In this document: positions 43,465 to 52,702 of the stretch, piece after piece | Layout: each line of letters begins with the position of its first letter | Numbering within the stretch: the stretch's first letter is position 1 | Origin: Chryseobacterium oranimense | GTDB taxonomy: Bacteria; Bacteroidota; Bacteroidia; Flavobacteriales; Weeksellaceae | Direction of reading: 5' to 3' | Assembly (NCBI RefSeq): GCF_025244725.1 | Contig: NZ_CP104203.1 | Location: 1,426,001-1,490,000, forward strand | Length of the DNA stretch: 64,000 nt | Program-made: the position numbers and the translations under genes | The notes under the pieces: generated by a model | What the model saw: only the letters and a program-made list of their open reading frames with translations | Databases searched by the model: none | What the model was told of the DNA's origin: nothing

Positions 43465-43827
43465 TTAAAAAAATTCTCCAAAATGCCACAGAACCCCGGA
43501 CGGGTCATGTACAAAACATTCTTTTCCCCAATCCATTGTTCTGACCGGGGTAAGCTTTACACCTTTATACTTTTCAGTAAGATTCAGGGTCTGAAGTTCC
43601 TTCCAGAAATCATCCGTATTATTGACTTCCATAAAGATCATCGTATTGTCTATCCAATCTTTGGCATAATAATCCTGAAGATAAAAAGCGGTTTCCTGTC
43701 TTTTAAATAAGGACATTTTAGGCTCGAGAATTACTTCTTCAAATCCAAGATCTCTGTAGAAACTCCGGCTAATTTCAAAGTTTTCAGCTCCGATGAAGGG
43801 CCTGATAGATTTTACCTCCTGTATCAT
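43465..43827 (-). CDS. VOC-family (glyoxalase/bleomycin-resistance fold) protein
   Basis: The 120 residues form one VOC unit with paired beta-alpha-beta-beta-beta modules: AENFEISRSFYRDLGFEEVI near 14-33 and ECFVHDPSGVLWHFGEFF at the end. The metal residues are only partly obvious. The function could be resistance, isomerase or dioxygenase; no substrate is indicated. It overlaps the GNAT gene upstream by four bases. Confidence 0.88.
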   Translation of the reverse strand: MIQEVKSIRPFIGAENFEISRSFYRDLGFEEVILEPKMSLFKRQETAFYLQDYYAKDWIDNTMIFMEVNNTDDFWKELQTLNLTEKYKGVKLTPVRTMDWGKECFVHDPSGVLWHFGEFF

Positions 43828-44273
43828 GATTTTCTGTTTTTCCAGTTGTTATAAGTCATTTCAAATTTGATTTCTCCTTTTCCATGCATACCAGCTTCTT
43901 TCCAGCCTGATTTTCTGTAGAATATTTCAGCTCTTGTATTCGGAGAGGTTCCCAGCCATACCTTTTCTGTAGTCTGTTCGAAGTACCAGTTGAGCATTAC
44001 ATCATGAAGCTTTCGCCCGATGCCTTGATTCTCAAAATCCGGATGTACAAACAGTGCCCAGATGTTATTTTCCCTGAGGTCTGCAATAGAGAATCCAACG
44101 ATTCCTGATTTTGTTTCGCCTACCCAGCCTTTTCCTCTTTCAAACAGAAATTCTTCACAGTCTGCATTGGAAACCAGTGACGGATCAGAAAGGGTATTCT
44201 CTTTAACCGCGTTTCTAACGACCTGGATCTGTGGGATGTCTTCCAGCCTGGCTTCACGGATTACTATATTCAT
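43824..44273 (-). CDS. GNAT-family N-acetyltransferase
   Basis: An acetyl-CoA-dependent acetyltransferase of 149 residues. The acetyl-CoA motif A is LFVHPDFENQGIGRKLHDVML (about 75-95), followed by FYRKSGWKEAG near 122. It is the first gene of the GNAT-VOC-EndoV operon, overlapping the next by ATGA. The acceptor is unknown. Confidence 0.92.
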   Translation of the reverse strand: MNIVIREARLEDIPQIQVVRNAVKENTLSDPSLVSNADCEEFLFERGKGWVGETKSGIVGFSIADLRENNIWALFVHPDFENQGIGRKLHDVMLNWYFEQTTEKVWLGTSPNTRAEIFYRKSGWKEAGMHGKGEIKFEMTYNNWKNRKS

Positions 44274-44303
44274 TTAAATACCGGTTAGCTATCAATTTAA
44301 ACC

Positions 44304-44380
44304 AAAAAAATGTCGGATCAATGCAGAGATCTTATTCTGGAAGCAATTCTAACTGCTTCCATCTTTGCAATGATCCGACA
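44304..44380 (-). terminator. Unusually long terminator hairpin after the M28 peptidase gene
   Basis: Twenty-base arms (44311-44330 and 44361-44380) pair with two mismatches and enclose a second seven-pair stem (GGAAGCA / TGCTTCC at 44339-44345 and 44354-44360). On the minus strand seven T follow. The stacked hairpin covers 70 bases, far more than needed for termination. Confidence 0.8.
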
Positions 44381-44385
44381 AGTAT

Positions 44386-45429
44386 TTATTTTTTATCTAC
44401 AACAATCCTTTCCGGTCTGTTTGCAATTTCCCATGCGGTAGCAAAAACCAGCTGGGCTCTTTTTTCCAGCAATGGATAATCAATTTTCTCAGGATCATCG
44501 GTAGGTTTGTGATAGTCTTCATGAATGCCATCGAAGAAAAATGCTACCGGAACATTATTTTTAGCAAAATTATAATGATCTGAACGGTAATACAGCTGTT
44601 CCGGATCTGCCGGATCATCATATTTATAATTCAGCTCCAGGTTATTGGTCTTCTTATTCGCTGCTTCATTGATCACTTTAAGCTGTGAGCTCAGCATTTC
44701 TGAACCAATTACATAAACGTACTGTTTTCCTCTGTTCTCTGCATCATCACGCCCGATCATATCAATATTGAGGTCAACTACCGTATTGGCAAGTGGAAAT
44801 ACAGGATTGCTGGTGTAGTAATCTGATCCAAACAGACCATGCTCCTCGCCTGTTACATGAAGGAAAAGAATGGATCTTTTAGGACCGTTTCCAGCCTTTT
44901 TAGCTTCCTGAAAAGCTTTTGCAATCTGCATAACAGCTACAGTTCCGCTTCCATCATCATCGGCTCCGTTGTAAACAACTCCGTTTCTGGTACCAACATG
45001 ATCGTAATGGGCAGAAATTACTACAATTTCTTCAGGCTTTTCACTTCCTTCAATAAAGGCCAGAATATTTTCCGAGTCAGGAAGATTGCCGCCACCTCTT
45101 TTCTTCATAAATTCGGAAGGAACCTTCTGATAATAGGATCCTAATGCCTTTGGAGGAGTAATTCCCAGGTTCTTATAAAAATTAATCATATACTCACCCG
45201 CTTTTTTCTGTCCGGGGCTTCCGGTATCTCTTCCAGCCATTTCGTCAGAAGCAATTACATATAAGTTTTTCTTTAGCTCATCAGCTTTAATGGTCTTATA
45301 TGCAGACAGAAACGCTTTATCTCCTTTTGCAACGGTGGTGGATTGTGCCTTGGCTCCTTCAGAAGTTTTCGCTGTTCCGCAGCTAACTACTATAGCCAGG
45401 CTGATCAGCGGGATAAGAATTTTTTTCAT
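44386..45429 (-). CDS. M28-family metallopeptidase lipoprotein
   Basis: A zinc aminopeptidase-like lipoprotein of 347 residues (lipobox cysteine 17). The zinc ligands appear in order: VISAHYDHVG (His, about 140), NGADDDGSGTV (Asp, about 155), HVTGEEHGLFG (catalytic Glu, about 190), LNIDMIGRD (Asp, about 215) and YRSDHYNFAK (His, about 280). Family members remove N-terminal residues or cyclise glutamine. It ends in a long hairpin and is divergent from the aminotransferase gene. Confidence 0.93.
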   Translation of the reverse strand: MKKILIPLISLAIVVSCGTAKTSEGAKAQSTTVAKGDKAFLSAYKTIKADELKKNLYVIASDEMAGRDTGSPGQKKAGEYMINFYKNLGITPPKALGSYYQKVPSEFMKKRGGGNLPDSENILAFIEGSEKPEEIVVISAHYDHVGTRNGVVYNGADDDGSGTVAVMQIAKAFQEAKKAGNGPKRSILFLHVTGEEHGLFGSDYYTSNPVFPLANTVVDLNIDMIGRDDAENRGKQYVYVIGSEMLSSQLKVINEAANKKTNNLELNYKYDDPADPEQLYYRSDHYNFAKNNVPVAFFFDGIHEDYHKPTDDPEKIDYPLLEKRAQLVFATAWEIANRPERIVVDKK

Positions 45430-45492
45430 ATGATAATAATTTGCCTAAAAATAACAAATTTTATTTAATCTTCAATGAATGTGTATTTTTCT

Positions 45493-45500
45493 TATATTTG
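45493..45500 (+). promoter_or_regulatory. -7 box of the aminotransferase promoter
   Basis: TATATTTG fits TAnnTTTG exactly and lies 17 bp before the ATG at 45518. No TTG is visible at the -33 position. Confidence 0.45.
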
Positions 45501-45517
45501 ATATAAATGCAACATAG

Positions 45518-46657
45518 ATGGAAAAAATTTACGGATTTACACATTATTCCTTTTTCACGGAAATGTCTGAACTTGCAGCAAAACACAACAGTTTTGACCT
45601 GTCACTGGGACTTCCGGATTTTGATATTGATGAACGGCTCAAATCCTTTCTAAGGGAAGCTATAGATTGCAATACCCATCATTATGAGCCGCTTGCAGGA
45701 AGTCCCTTGCTTATTAACAATATCATTACCTATAACGCAGCCCGTAAAAACAGCCTCAAACTTAAGGAAAACGAGGTAACTGTTATTCCATGTGCAACTT
45801 TTGCTTTACATACAGCACTTAAATCTGTTTTAAATCAGGGAGATGAGGTTATTATTATTCAGCCTTCGTATTATACGTACGGCCCTTCCGTAGTACTTAA
45901 CGGCGGTATTCCTGTATATTATGATCTTGATAATGATTTTACCGTAAACTGGGAAAAGTTTCAAAATTGCATTTCTGAAAAAACAAAAGCTATTATCGTT
46001 AATTCACCCCAAAATCCTACGGGAACAATCTGGAAACAAAACGATTGGACCCAGCTATATGAACTGATTAAACACCAGGAGATTTACCTGATCTCAGAAG
46101 AAATTTATGATACATACTGCTACGACGGACTTGAACATTACAGTTCTTTTCTTCATCCCGAACTGAAAAACAGGACTTTCTGTATTTTTTCTTTTGGGAA
46201 AATGTTTCACACTTCCGGCTGGAAAGTCAGCTATGTGCTGGCCCCGGAATTCCTTACCTCAAAGTTCAGATGCCACCAGCAGTATATTTCCTATAGTGCC
46301 AATGCTCCCGCACAATATGCTCTGGCCAGATATCTGGAAGTATTTGATCCGTATGAAAACAGGAATATCATGCAGCGCAAAAGAGATATTTTCAATGAAA
46401 TGATTGCTTTCACTCCGCTTCAGGCAGTCAAAAAGTCTGAGGGAAGTGTTTTCCAGGTTGTCAATTTCAGAAATGTTTCCAAAACCATGACTGATGTAGA
46501 GTTTTCCAAATGGCTTACCATAGAGAAAAAAACAGCCTGCCTGCCACTTTCTGCCTTCTACAATTCACGGCATAATTCGGATTATATACGGTTTAGTTTT
46601 GCTAAGAAAGATGAGGTGATCATTCAGGCTTTGGAACATCTTCAGAACAATCTTTAG
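45518..46657 (+). CDS. PLP-dependent aminotransferase (methionine/kynurenine type)
   Basis: A fold-type I aminotransferase of 379 residues, close to E. coli YbdL (methionine aminotransferase) and kynurenine aminotransferases. Signature pieces are HHYEPLAGSPLL near 48-59, NSPQNPTGTIW near 162, the PLP lysine near 227 in FGKMFHTSGWKVSY, and the substrate arginine in DYIRFSFAK near 352. It is a single gene, preceded by a good -7 box. Activity on methionine is a likely guess only. Confidence 0.9.
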   Translation: MEKIYGFTHYSFFTEMSELAAKHNSFDLSLGLPDFDIDERLKSFLREAIDCNTHHYEPLAGSPLLINNIITYNAARKNSLKLKENEVTVIPCATFALHTALKSVLNQGDEVIIIQPSYYTYGPSVVLNGGIPVYYDLDNDFTVNWEKFQNCISEKTKAIIVNSPQNPTGTIWKQNDWTQLYELIKHQEIYLISEEIYDTYCYDGLEHYSSFLHPELKNRTFCIFSFGKMFHTSGWKVSYVLAPEFLTSKFRCHQQYISYSANAPAQYALARYLEVFDPYENRNIMQRKRDIFNEMIAFTPLQAVKKSEGSVFQVVNFRNVSKTMTDVEFSKWLTIEKKTACLPLSAFYNSRHNSDYIRFSFAKKDEVIIQALEHLQNNL

Positions 46658-46701
46658 AGAATTGCAACAGAACATTACAAGAATTATCATTATGTATGAA
46701 G

Positions 46702-46784
46702 ATCTGTGTAAATCCGTGAGATCTGCGGGTAAGTAAAATTTTATTTTTTTTTATAGCCCACGGATATCACGGATTTACACAGAT
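46702..46784. repeat. Long inverted repeat of the ATCTG-word family
   Basis: Arms of 28 bases (46702-46729 and 46757-46784) differ at three positions and enclose an A/T-rich loop of 27. The left arm begins ATCTGTGTAAATCCGTGAGA. It shares words with the element at 16999-17049. The spacer lies between the aminotransferase gene and the terminator of the pyrophosphatase gene. Confidence 0.85.
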
Positions 46785-46789
46785 TTTAG

Positions 46790-46822
46790 ATATAAAAAAG
46801 CACCGCTTGCAGGCAGTGCTTT
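46790..46822 (-). terminator. Terminator of the membrane pyrophosphatase gene
   Basis: On the minus strand a ten-pair stem (46813-46822 with 46797-46806, one G-T pair) is followed by six T. It directly follows the pyrophosphatase stop. Confidence 0.88.
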
Positions 46823-46841
46823 AACTATTTACTTATTGATC

Positions 46842-49577
46842 TTAGAGGCTTAAAACCCTTACATCAATTCTTCTGTTTTTTGCTTTACATTCATCGGTAT
46901 CATTAGCTTCGCAAACCGGGTGTTGGGAACCGTAGCCTTCCGCTTCTACCCTGTCTGAAGAAATTCCTAATTCCAGTAGCTTCAGTTTTGCTGTCTGCGC
47001 ACGAAGGTTTGACAATTTCAGATTACTTTCTTCATTACCGGTGTTATCTGTATATCCTCCCAGTTTTATTTTCAGGTCAGGATAATCATTTAGAATTTCA
47101 GCAAGATTGTTCAGCTGTACATCCGATCCTGGTTTCAAATCACTTGATCCGGTTTCGAAATAAAGGTTTTCTAATGTATACCAGTTATTAGGATCTATTA
47201 CCGTCTGATCTTTTTGTTTTACAGCGTTGTATAACTGGAATAGTCTGCTTCCTTCTCCTAATGTAATTATTTTTCCTCCTTTCAGCTTTATTTCCTGAAT
47301 AGTTCCGGTTTCATAAACAAAGTCTCCGTTTTCATTAAGATGTCCGTTGATTACTGCCGGAGTAGCAGGAATTGCCTGAATACCTTCATGAGTTGTGGAT
47401 GAACTTACATTATAAGCCTTTGTCAAGCTTTCCAGCTTAGCTTTTCTGTTAGCTTCAATTTTATCCTTATGTAATACAGCAAGAGTTGGAGCAATCACCA
47501 ATGAAACAATAGACATCAGCTTGATGAGAATATTCATAGACGGTCCTGAAGTATCTTTAAACGGATCTCCTACAGTATCCCCTGTTACGGAAGCTTTATG
47601 AGGCTCTGAGCCTTTATAATAGGTCTGACCATTGATATCAACACCTTTTTCAAATGATTTTTTGGCATTATCCCAGGCACCGCCGGCATTATTCTGGAAC
47701 ATTCCCATCAAAACGCCACTTACGGTAGCTCCTGCCAGGAACCCTCCCAAAACTTCAGGTCCGAAGATAAACCCAATCAGTAAAGGTGAAATAATAGCAA
47801 TCGCTCCCGGAAGCATCATTTTTCTGATAGATGCATCCGTTGAAATAGCTACACATTTTTCATACTCAGGCTGGGCTTTTCCTTCCAGGATTCCCGGAAT
47901 TTCGCGGAATTGTCTTCTTACTTCCTCTACCATCGCCATAGCTGCCTGTCCTACCGCTGTAATGGCAAGTGAGGAGAATATAAACGGAATCATTCCCCCT
48001 ACAAATAATCCAGCGAGAACGTCGGCTCTGTAAATATCAATTCCATCAATGCCTGCAATTCCTACAAACGCTGCAAATAAAGCCAGTGCCGTTAAAGCTG
48101 CAGAAGCAATAGCAAAACCTTTTCCTGTGGCTGCTGTGGTATTTCCTACGGCATCCAAGATGTCTGTTTTTTCACGTACTTCTTTTGGAAGTTCACTCAT
48201 TTCAGCAATTCCTCCGGCATTATCAGCAATCGGTCCGAAAGCATCAATCGCAAGCTGCATGGCAGTAGTAGCCATCATTCCGGCTGCTGCAATAGCAACC
48301 CCGTAAAGTCCTGCACACAGATAAGATCCGTAAATACCTCCTGCCAATACAATGATTGGAAGCAAAGTAGATTCCATACCAACCGAAAGACCGCCGATAA
48401 TATTGGTGGCGTGCCCTGTAGAAGACTGTCTTACAATGCTTGACACAGGCCTTTTACCCATAGCTGTATAATATTCGGTAATAATACTCATTAAAGTTCC
48501 TACGACAAGCCCTACCATTATAGCTCCGAAGACGCCCATTTTAGTAAATTCATGTCCTCTGAGCACCATTTTTTCAGGAAGAATGTAAGTAACCAGGAAG
48601 TAAGAGGATATGGCCGTGATCACGATACTGCCCCAGTTCCCTAAATTAAGGGCATTCTGAACACTGGAAGTAGATAAGCCTTCATTGTCATTAATTCTTA
48701 CAAATAAAGTACCTATCATGGAGAAAATAATCCCTGTCCCGGCAATAAGCATAGGCAGGAGAATAGGTGCAAAACCTCCGAAAGAATCATCAGATATGGT
48801 TTCTCTACCTAAAACCATTGTTGCCAATACCGTTGCCACATAAGAACCAAATAAATCGGCTCCCATTCCTGCCACATCTCCTACATTGTCTCCTACGTTA
48901 TCTGCAATCGTTGCCGGATTTCTTGGATCATCTTCAGGGATTCCCGCTTCCACCTTTCCTACGAGGTCAGCGCCAACATCCGCAGCTTTGGTATAAATAC
49001 CACCGCCTACTCTCGCAAAAAGCGCAATGGATTCTGCACCCAGTGAAAATCCGGTAAGAATTTCGATTGTTCTTTCCATCTCATGGGAATCTACCGTAGA
49101 ATCGGGAGCGAAAATCTGCTTAATGATCAGGAAAAGAGCACCTAACCCCAGAACTGCCAGTCCGGCAACTCCCATTCCCATAACGGAGCCTCCGGTAAAG
49201 GAAACTTTAAGCGCTCTGGAAAGCGAGGTTTTTGCAGCTTCTGCCGTTCTTACGTTTGCTTTTGTAGCAATCTTCATTCCGATAAATCCTGCCAGAGCAG
49301 AAAATACAGCTCCTACTGCAAAGGCTATCCCGATACTCCAGTGGGAATTAGAGTTAGTAGATCCCATTACAGCAAGTAATATAGCTACAATTACTACAAA
49401 ATAGGTTAAAATCTTGTACTCGGCCTTTAAAAAAGCCATGGCACCGTCAGCGATATGACCGCTGATTATTTTCATTTTTTCATTTCCGGCATTCTGCTTA
49501 CTTACCCAGTTACTCTGCAGGAAAGTATACAATAAGGCGACAACACCAAAAACCGGAATTAAATAGAACAAATCCAT
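46842..49577 (-). CDS. hppA: Ion-pumping membrane pyrophosphatase fused to a C-terminal OmpA domain
   Basis: Couples pyrophosphate hydrolysis to outward H+ or Na+ pumping. Residues 1 to about 720 are the 16-helix pyrophosphatase core with the substrate motif ADLVGKVE at 203-210 and [28 protein letters not shown] near 480 has alanine where K+-independent pumps have lysine, which suggests K+ dependence. After a linker (about 720-796), residues 797-911 are an OmpA-like peptidoglycan-binding domain ([41 protein letters not shown]). The C-terminus of this enzyme family faces away from the cytoplasm, so the domain would reach the periplasm. Typical pumps are 660-770 residues without it. Confidence 0.95.
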   Translation of the reverse strand: MDLFYLIPVFGVVALLYTFLQSNWVSKQNAGNEKMKIISGHIADGAMAFLKAEYKILTYFVVIVAILLAVMGSTNSNSHWSIGIAFAVGAVFSALAGFIGMKIATKANVRTAEAAKTSLSRALKVSFTGGSVMGMGVAGLAVLGLGALFLIIKQIFAPDSTVDSHEMERTIEILTGFSLGAESIALFARVGGGIYTKAADVGADLVGKVEAGIPEDDPRNPATIADNVGDNVGDVAGMGADLFGSYVATVLATMVLGRETISDDSFGGFAPILLPMLIAGTGIIFSMIGTLFVRINDNEGLSTSSVQNALNLGNWGSIVITAISSYFLVTYILPEKMVLRGHEFTKMGVFGAIMVGLVVGTLMSIITEYYTAMGKRPVSSIVRQSSTGHATNIIGGLSVGMESTLLPIIVLAGGIYGSYLCAGLYGVAIAAAGMMATTAMQLAIDAFGPIADNAGGIAEMSELPKEVREKTDILDAVGNTTAATGKGFAIASAALTALALFAAFVGIAGIDGIDIYRADVLAGLFVGGMIPFIFSSLAITAVGQAAMAMVEEVRRQFREIPGILEGKAQPEYEKCVAISTDASIRKMMLPGAIAIISPLLIGFIFGPEVLGGFLAGATVSGVLMGMFQNNAGGAWDNAKKSFEKGVDINGQTYYKGSEPHKASVTGDTVGDPFKDTSGPSMNILIKLMSIVSLVIAPTLAVLHKDKIEANRKAKLESLTKAYNVSSSTTHEGIQAIPATPAVINGHLNENGDFVYETGTIQEIKLKGGKIITLGEGSRLFQLYNAVKQKDQTVIDPNNWYTLENLYFETGSSDLKPGSDVQLNNLAEILNDYPDLKIKLGGYTDNTGNEESNLKLSNLRAQTAKLKLLELGISSDRVEAEGYGSQHPVCEANDTDECKAKNRRIDVRVLSL

Positions 49578-49710
49578 AGTTTATTATTTTTATATTAATA
49601 AATAGTAATTAGTTTTATAAATATAACAAAAATTCTATTGGTTTATTAAGCCTGGGCTGATAATATATTTTTTCGTAAATTTAAAGAACACCACAAAAAC
49701 ATCATATCTT

Positions 49711-51435
49711 ATGAAAGCATTAATTTATTTAATATTTTCAGCAGTCCTTATTGCTAGCTGTACAGGCAGACCTCCGAAAGAAAAAGCAGAAATTCTTTAT
49801 TTCGGAGGAACAATTTTAACAATGGAAGATACAGCTCCTCAGGCAGAGGCAGTAGTTTTAAAAAACGGCAAAATACTTTTTGCCGGAACAAAGTCAGAAG
49901 CTGACCACTATACGGATGATAAAACAAAGATTATCAATCTTGAAGGAAAGGTTTTGCTCCCCGGTTTTATTGATGTGCATGGCCATTTTACTTCAAGAGC
50001 AGGAATGATGCAGACCATAGATCTGTTTCCTGAACCTTATGGCACGGTCAATTCCATTGAGGACCTGCAGAATACCATCAAAAAATACCTCAAAGATCAT
50101 GCTGTCCCTGCTAATCAGCCGGTCATAGGGAATGGGTATGATGATGCCATTATGACCGAGCACCGTCATCCGACCAGGGATGAACTGGATGCTATCAGCA
50201 AAACCAATCCCATTATTGTTATCCATACCTCAGGCCATGCCAGTGTAGTTAATACTGCTATGCTAAAACTTTTAGGGATATCTGAGTCTTCAAGAGATCC
50301 GGAAGGAGGACATTACGGCCGGAATAAAAAAACAGGAAAGCTTAATGGAAAATTAGAGGAAAATGCAAGCTTTTCAGCGCTTCTTTCTCTTACGGAAAGA
50401 ATGAGTAAGGAAGCAGGAAATTCTCAGGCGCAGGCAATGGAGAATCTGAAGAAATCTCAGGATGAATGGCTCAGCTACGGCCAGACCACCATCTGCGACG
50501 GAAGAACAATGGGTGAAAGTGTGGCTCTTCTTGAGAAAGCAGCAGCAGAGCATCTTTTTAAAGCAGACGTAGTGTATTTTCCTGATTATGAATATTTCAA
50601 AAAGGATCTGAATACCTTTAAGCCAAAATATATGAAATACAACAATCATTTAAAGCTTGGCGGTTTCAAATTTTCGGATGACGGCTCGCCACAAGGTAAA
50701 ACAGCCTGGCTTACCCAACCTTATCTGGTTCCTCCCGAAGGCCAGTCAGCAGATTACAAAGGCTTTCCGATATTTTCTGATCAGGTCTTATATGATGATC
50801 TGAAAACTTTATTTCAAAACAATATCACGGCACAGCTTCATGTAAATGGCGATGCAGCAATTGATCAGGCATTGCGTGTGATCGGCAAACTGAAGGAGGA
50901 AAATATTTACAGACCAGAGCTTCGTGCCACCCTTATCCATGTTCAGAACAGCCGTCCGGATCATATTCAGAAAATTAAAGATATAGGGGTTATTCCCTCT
51001 TATTTTTCTACTCATGTTTATTTATGGGGTGACTGGCATTATTCAAGTGTTTTCGGGCCGGAAAGAGCGTCATTCATCAGTCCTGCCAATTCCGCATTAC
51101 AGGCCGGAATTATCTTCACCATGCATCATGATGCTCCTGTTACCCCACCCGATTTGATTACGGCAATGTATTCTGCGGTGAACAGGAAAACCCGTTCCGG
51201 AAGGATTCTGGGTCCCAATGAAAGAATAACCCCGCTTCAGGCATTAAAAGCCATTACAATCAATGCTGCTTACCAGCTTCAGGAAGAAGAAAGAAAAGGT
51301 TCCATCAAAGCAGGAAAGCTAGCGGACTTTGTCATCTTAGATCAAAACCCTTTAACCATTGATCCTGAAGAAATCCGGCATATTAAGGTATTGGAAACAA
51401 TTAAAGAAGGGGTTTCTGTTTATCAAAGAAAATAG
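49711..51435 (+). CDS. Amidohydrolase (YtcJ-like) lipoprotein
   Basis: A metal-dependent hydrolase of the amidohydrolase-3 group, 574 residues, with a lipoprotein signal (cysteine 17). Motifs are LPGFIDVHGHF near 86-96 (metal ligands), a GGFKFSDDGSPQGKTAWL segment near 314-331, HVNGDAAID near 373, and the C-terminal ERKGSIKAGKLADFVILDQNP near 530, typical of the family. The periplasmic location suggests scavenging of an amide or cyclic compound. It separates the two pyrophosphatase genes. Confidence 0.9.
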   Translation: MKALIYLIFSAVLIASCTGRPPKEKAEILYFGGTILTMEDTAPQAEAVVLKNGKILFAGTKSEADHYTDDKTKIINLEGKVLLPGFIDVHGHFTSRAGMMQTIDLFPEPYGTVNSIEDLQNTIKKYLKDHAVPANQPVIGNGYDDAIMTEHRHPTRDELDAISKTNPIIVIHTSGHASVVNTAMLKLLGISESSRDPEGGHYGRNKKTGKLNGKLEENASFSALLSLTERMSKEAGNSQAQAMENLKKSQDEWLSYGQTTICDGRTMGESVALLEKAAAEHLFKADVVYFPDYEYFKKDLNTFKPKYMKYNNHLKLGGFKFSDDGSPQGKTAWLTQPYLVPPEGQSADYKGFPIFSDQVLYDDLKTLFQNNITAQLHVNGDAAIDQALRVIGKLKEENIYRPELRATLIHVQNSRPDHIQKIKDIGVIPSYFSTHVYLWGDWHYSSVFGPERASFISPANSALQAGIIFTMHHDAPVTPPDLITAMYSAVNRKTRSGRILGPNERITPLQALKAITINAAYQLQEEERKGSIKAGKLADFVILDQNPLTIDPEEIRHIKVLETIKEGVSVYQRK

Positions 51436-51479
51436 GAAACTTTTATATGCAGTTTTTTCACACCTCATTTACTAAAAAC

Positions 51480-51510
51480 AAAGGCAGATGAAAATTCATC
51501 TGCCTTTATA
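51480..51510. terminator. Two-way terminator between amidohydrolase and ppa
   Basis: Thirteen-base arms (51480-51492 and 51495-51507) are perfectly complementary around AA; T-rich sequence flanks both ends, the stronger run being on the minus strand behind ppa. Confidence 0.85.
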
Positions 51511-51537
51511 TATTATAATTTCGGGTACTGTCTTTTA

Positions 51538-52149
51538 TTAGCCTCCGAATTTTTCTGCGTAATCTTTCTGGGAAGCTTTGATCACTTTTTTAGCATGCTC
51601 AGCTCCATACACCTCATGAATTCTACATTTTGCAGGTTCATCCGGTAAATTTTTATAAGTCAGGAAGTAGTGCATTAATCTTTTCACTTCTGCTTCAGGA
51701 AGTTCTGCAATATCTCTGAAGTGTCCGAATGCGTGGTCACCGATCATAACGGCAACGATTTTATCATCTGCTTCACCTCCGTCAATCATTTTGAATCCAC
51801 CGATTGGAATAGCTTCCATTAATAATCCTCCTGAATGAATATTGTGAGAGCTTAGCACACAGATATCAAGCGGGTCATGATCACCTTCCGTTACATCATC
51901 AGCTCCGGCTTCTATAGCCAGTTTCATTACTTCATTGTGACAATATGTTCTTGGAACAAATCCGTATAGAGCGGGAATAATATTAGAAAATTTCTGAGGC
52001 CTGTCTACCTTTAAAAATCCTGTTTCTTTATCTACTTCATATTTAATAGTATCTGAAGGAACGATTTCCACGAATACGTTTACAACATTTGGCGCATCTT
52101 CTCCTGCAGAAACCCCGTGCCATGGATGTGCTTTAAAATTTGGAATCAT
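51538..52149 (-). CDS. ppa: Soluble inorganic pyrophosphatase
   Basis: Family I inorganic pyrophosphatase of 203 residues, hydrolysing PPi so that biosynthetic reactions run forward. Recognised by YGFVPRTYCHNE near 63-74 and the metal-binding EGDHDPLDICVLSS near 88-101, with a further IDGGEADDKIVAVM near 122. With the membrane pyrophosphatase 2 kb away it means two ways to use PPi in this cell, one conserving energy. It is the last gene of the minus-strand run from 54893 or higher. Confidence 0.95.
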   Translation of the reverse strand: MIPNFKAHPWHGVSAGEDAPNVVNVFVEIVPSDTIKYEVDKETGFLKVDRPQKFSNIIPALYGFVPRTYCHNEVMKLAIEAGADDVTEGDHDPLDICVLSSHNIHSGGLLMEAIPIGGFKMIDGGEADDKIVAVMIGDHAFGHFRDIAELPEAEVKRLMHYFLTYKNLPDEPAKCRIHEVYGAEHAKKVIKASQKDYAEKFGG

Positions 52150-52165
52150 TATTTATCTGTTATTT

Positions 52166-52678
52166 TTAAGTTATAATTAAAATTTCTCTTCTAAGGTCTT
52201 CTATGGTAGCAGCAATATAATCGTCTCCTTCCATATAGTTCATGATGAAAATGGTTTTGAACTCTTCAAGATCTGCATTTCCTTTCAGTCCATCATAGGT
52301 TTTGTGAAGTAAATCGATCAAAGCATTCTTTGAATCCACAATATTGGTCCATGATGTTTTTGTGATGTACAGCTGCTGGGAAGAATTGTATTCAAACTCA
52401 TCATTGATGGTTTTTTCCGTAAGAAAAATAAATTCGTGTACGGCTAAACCTTTATCAAATTTCTGGATGATGTTGGATGGCTTTATTCTTTCTAAAAAAA
52501 GAGTCATTCTTTCATAGGAATGGGCTTTATTTTCCGAATTTGATTTTACAGAAAGTAGCTTGATCTCCTGATTTTTAAGAGTGATGTAAGAGTGTACAAA
52601 TTGCCTCAGCAAAACCAAAAAAGGAATTGCGATAATCAATGCAAAAGCATACGGTAAATATCCTGAAAAACTAGCCAT
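52166..52678 (-). CDS. Membrane-anchored protein of unknown function
   Basis: I take the ATG at 52678 (MASFSGYLPYAFALI), giving 170 residues with one membrane helix at about 7-28; an alternative start at 52693 adds five residues. The rest is charged and helical (KNQEIKLLSVKSNSENKAHSYERMTLF) with a possible soluble domain to the C-terminus, EEFKTIFIMNYMEGDDYIAATIEDLR. Not recognised. It lies 16 bp upstream of ppa and is probably co-transcribed. Confidence 0.82.
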   Translation of the reverse strand: MASFSGYLPYAFALIIAIPFLVLLRQFVHSYITLKNQEIKLLSVKSNSENKAHSYERMTLFLERIKPSNIIQKFDKGLAVHEFIFLTEKTINDEFEYNSSQQLYITKTSWTNIVDSKNALIDLLHKTYDGLKGNADLEEFKTIFIMNYMEGDDYIAATIEDLRREILIIT

Positions 52679-52702
52679 AATTTTAGACCGCAAAATTACT
52701 AA

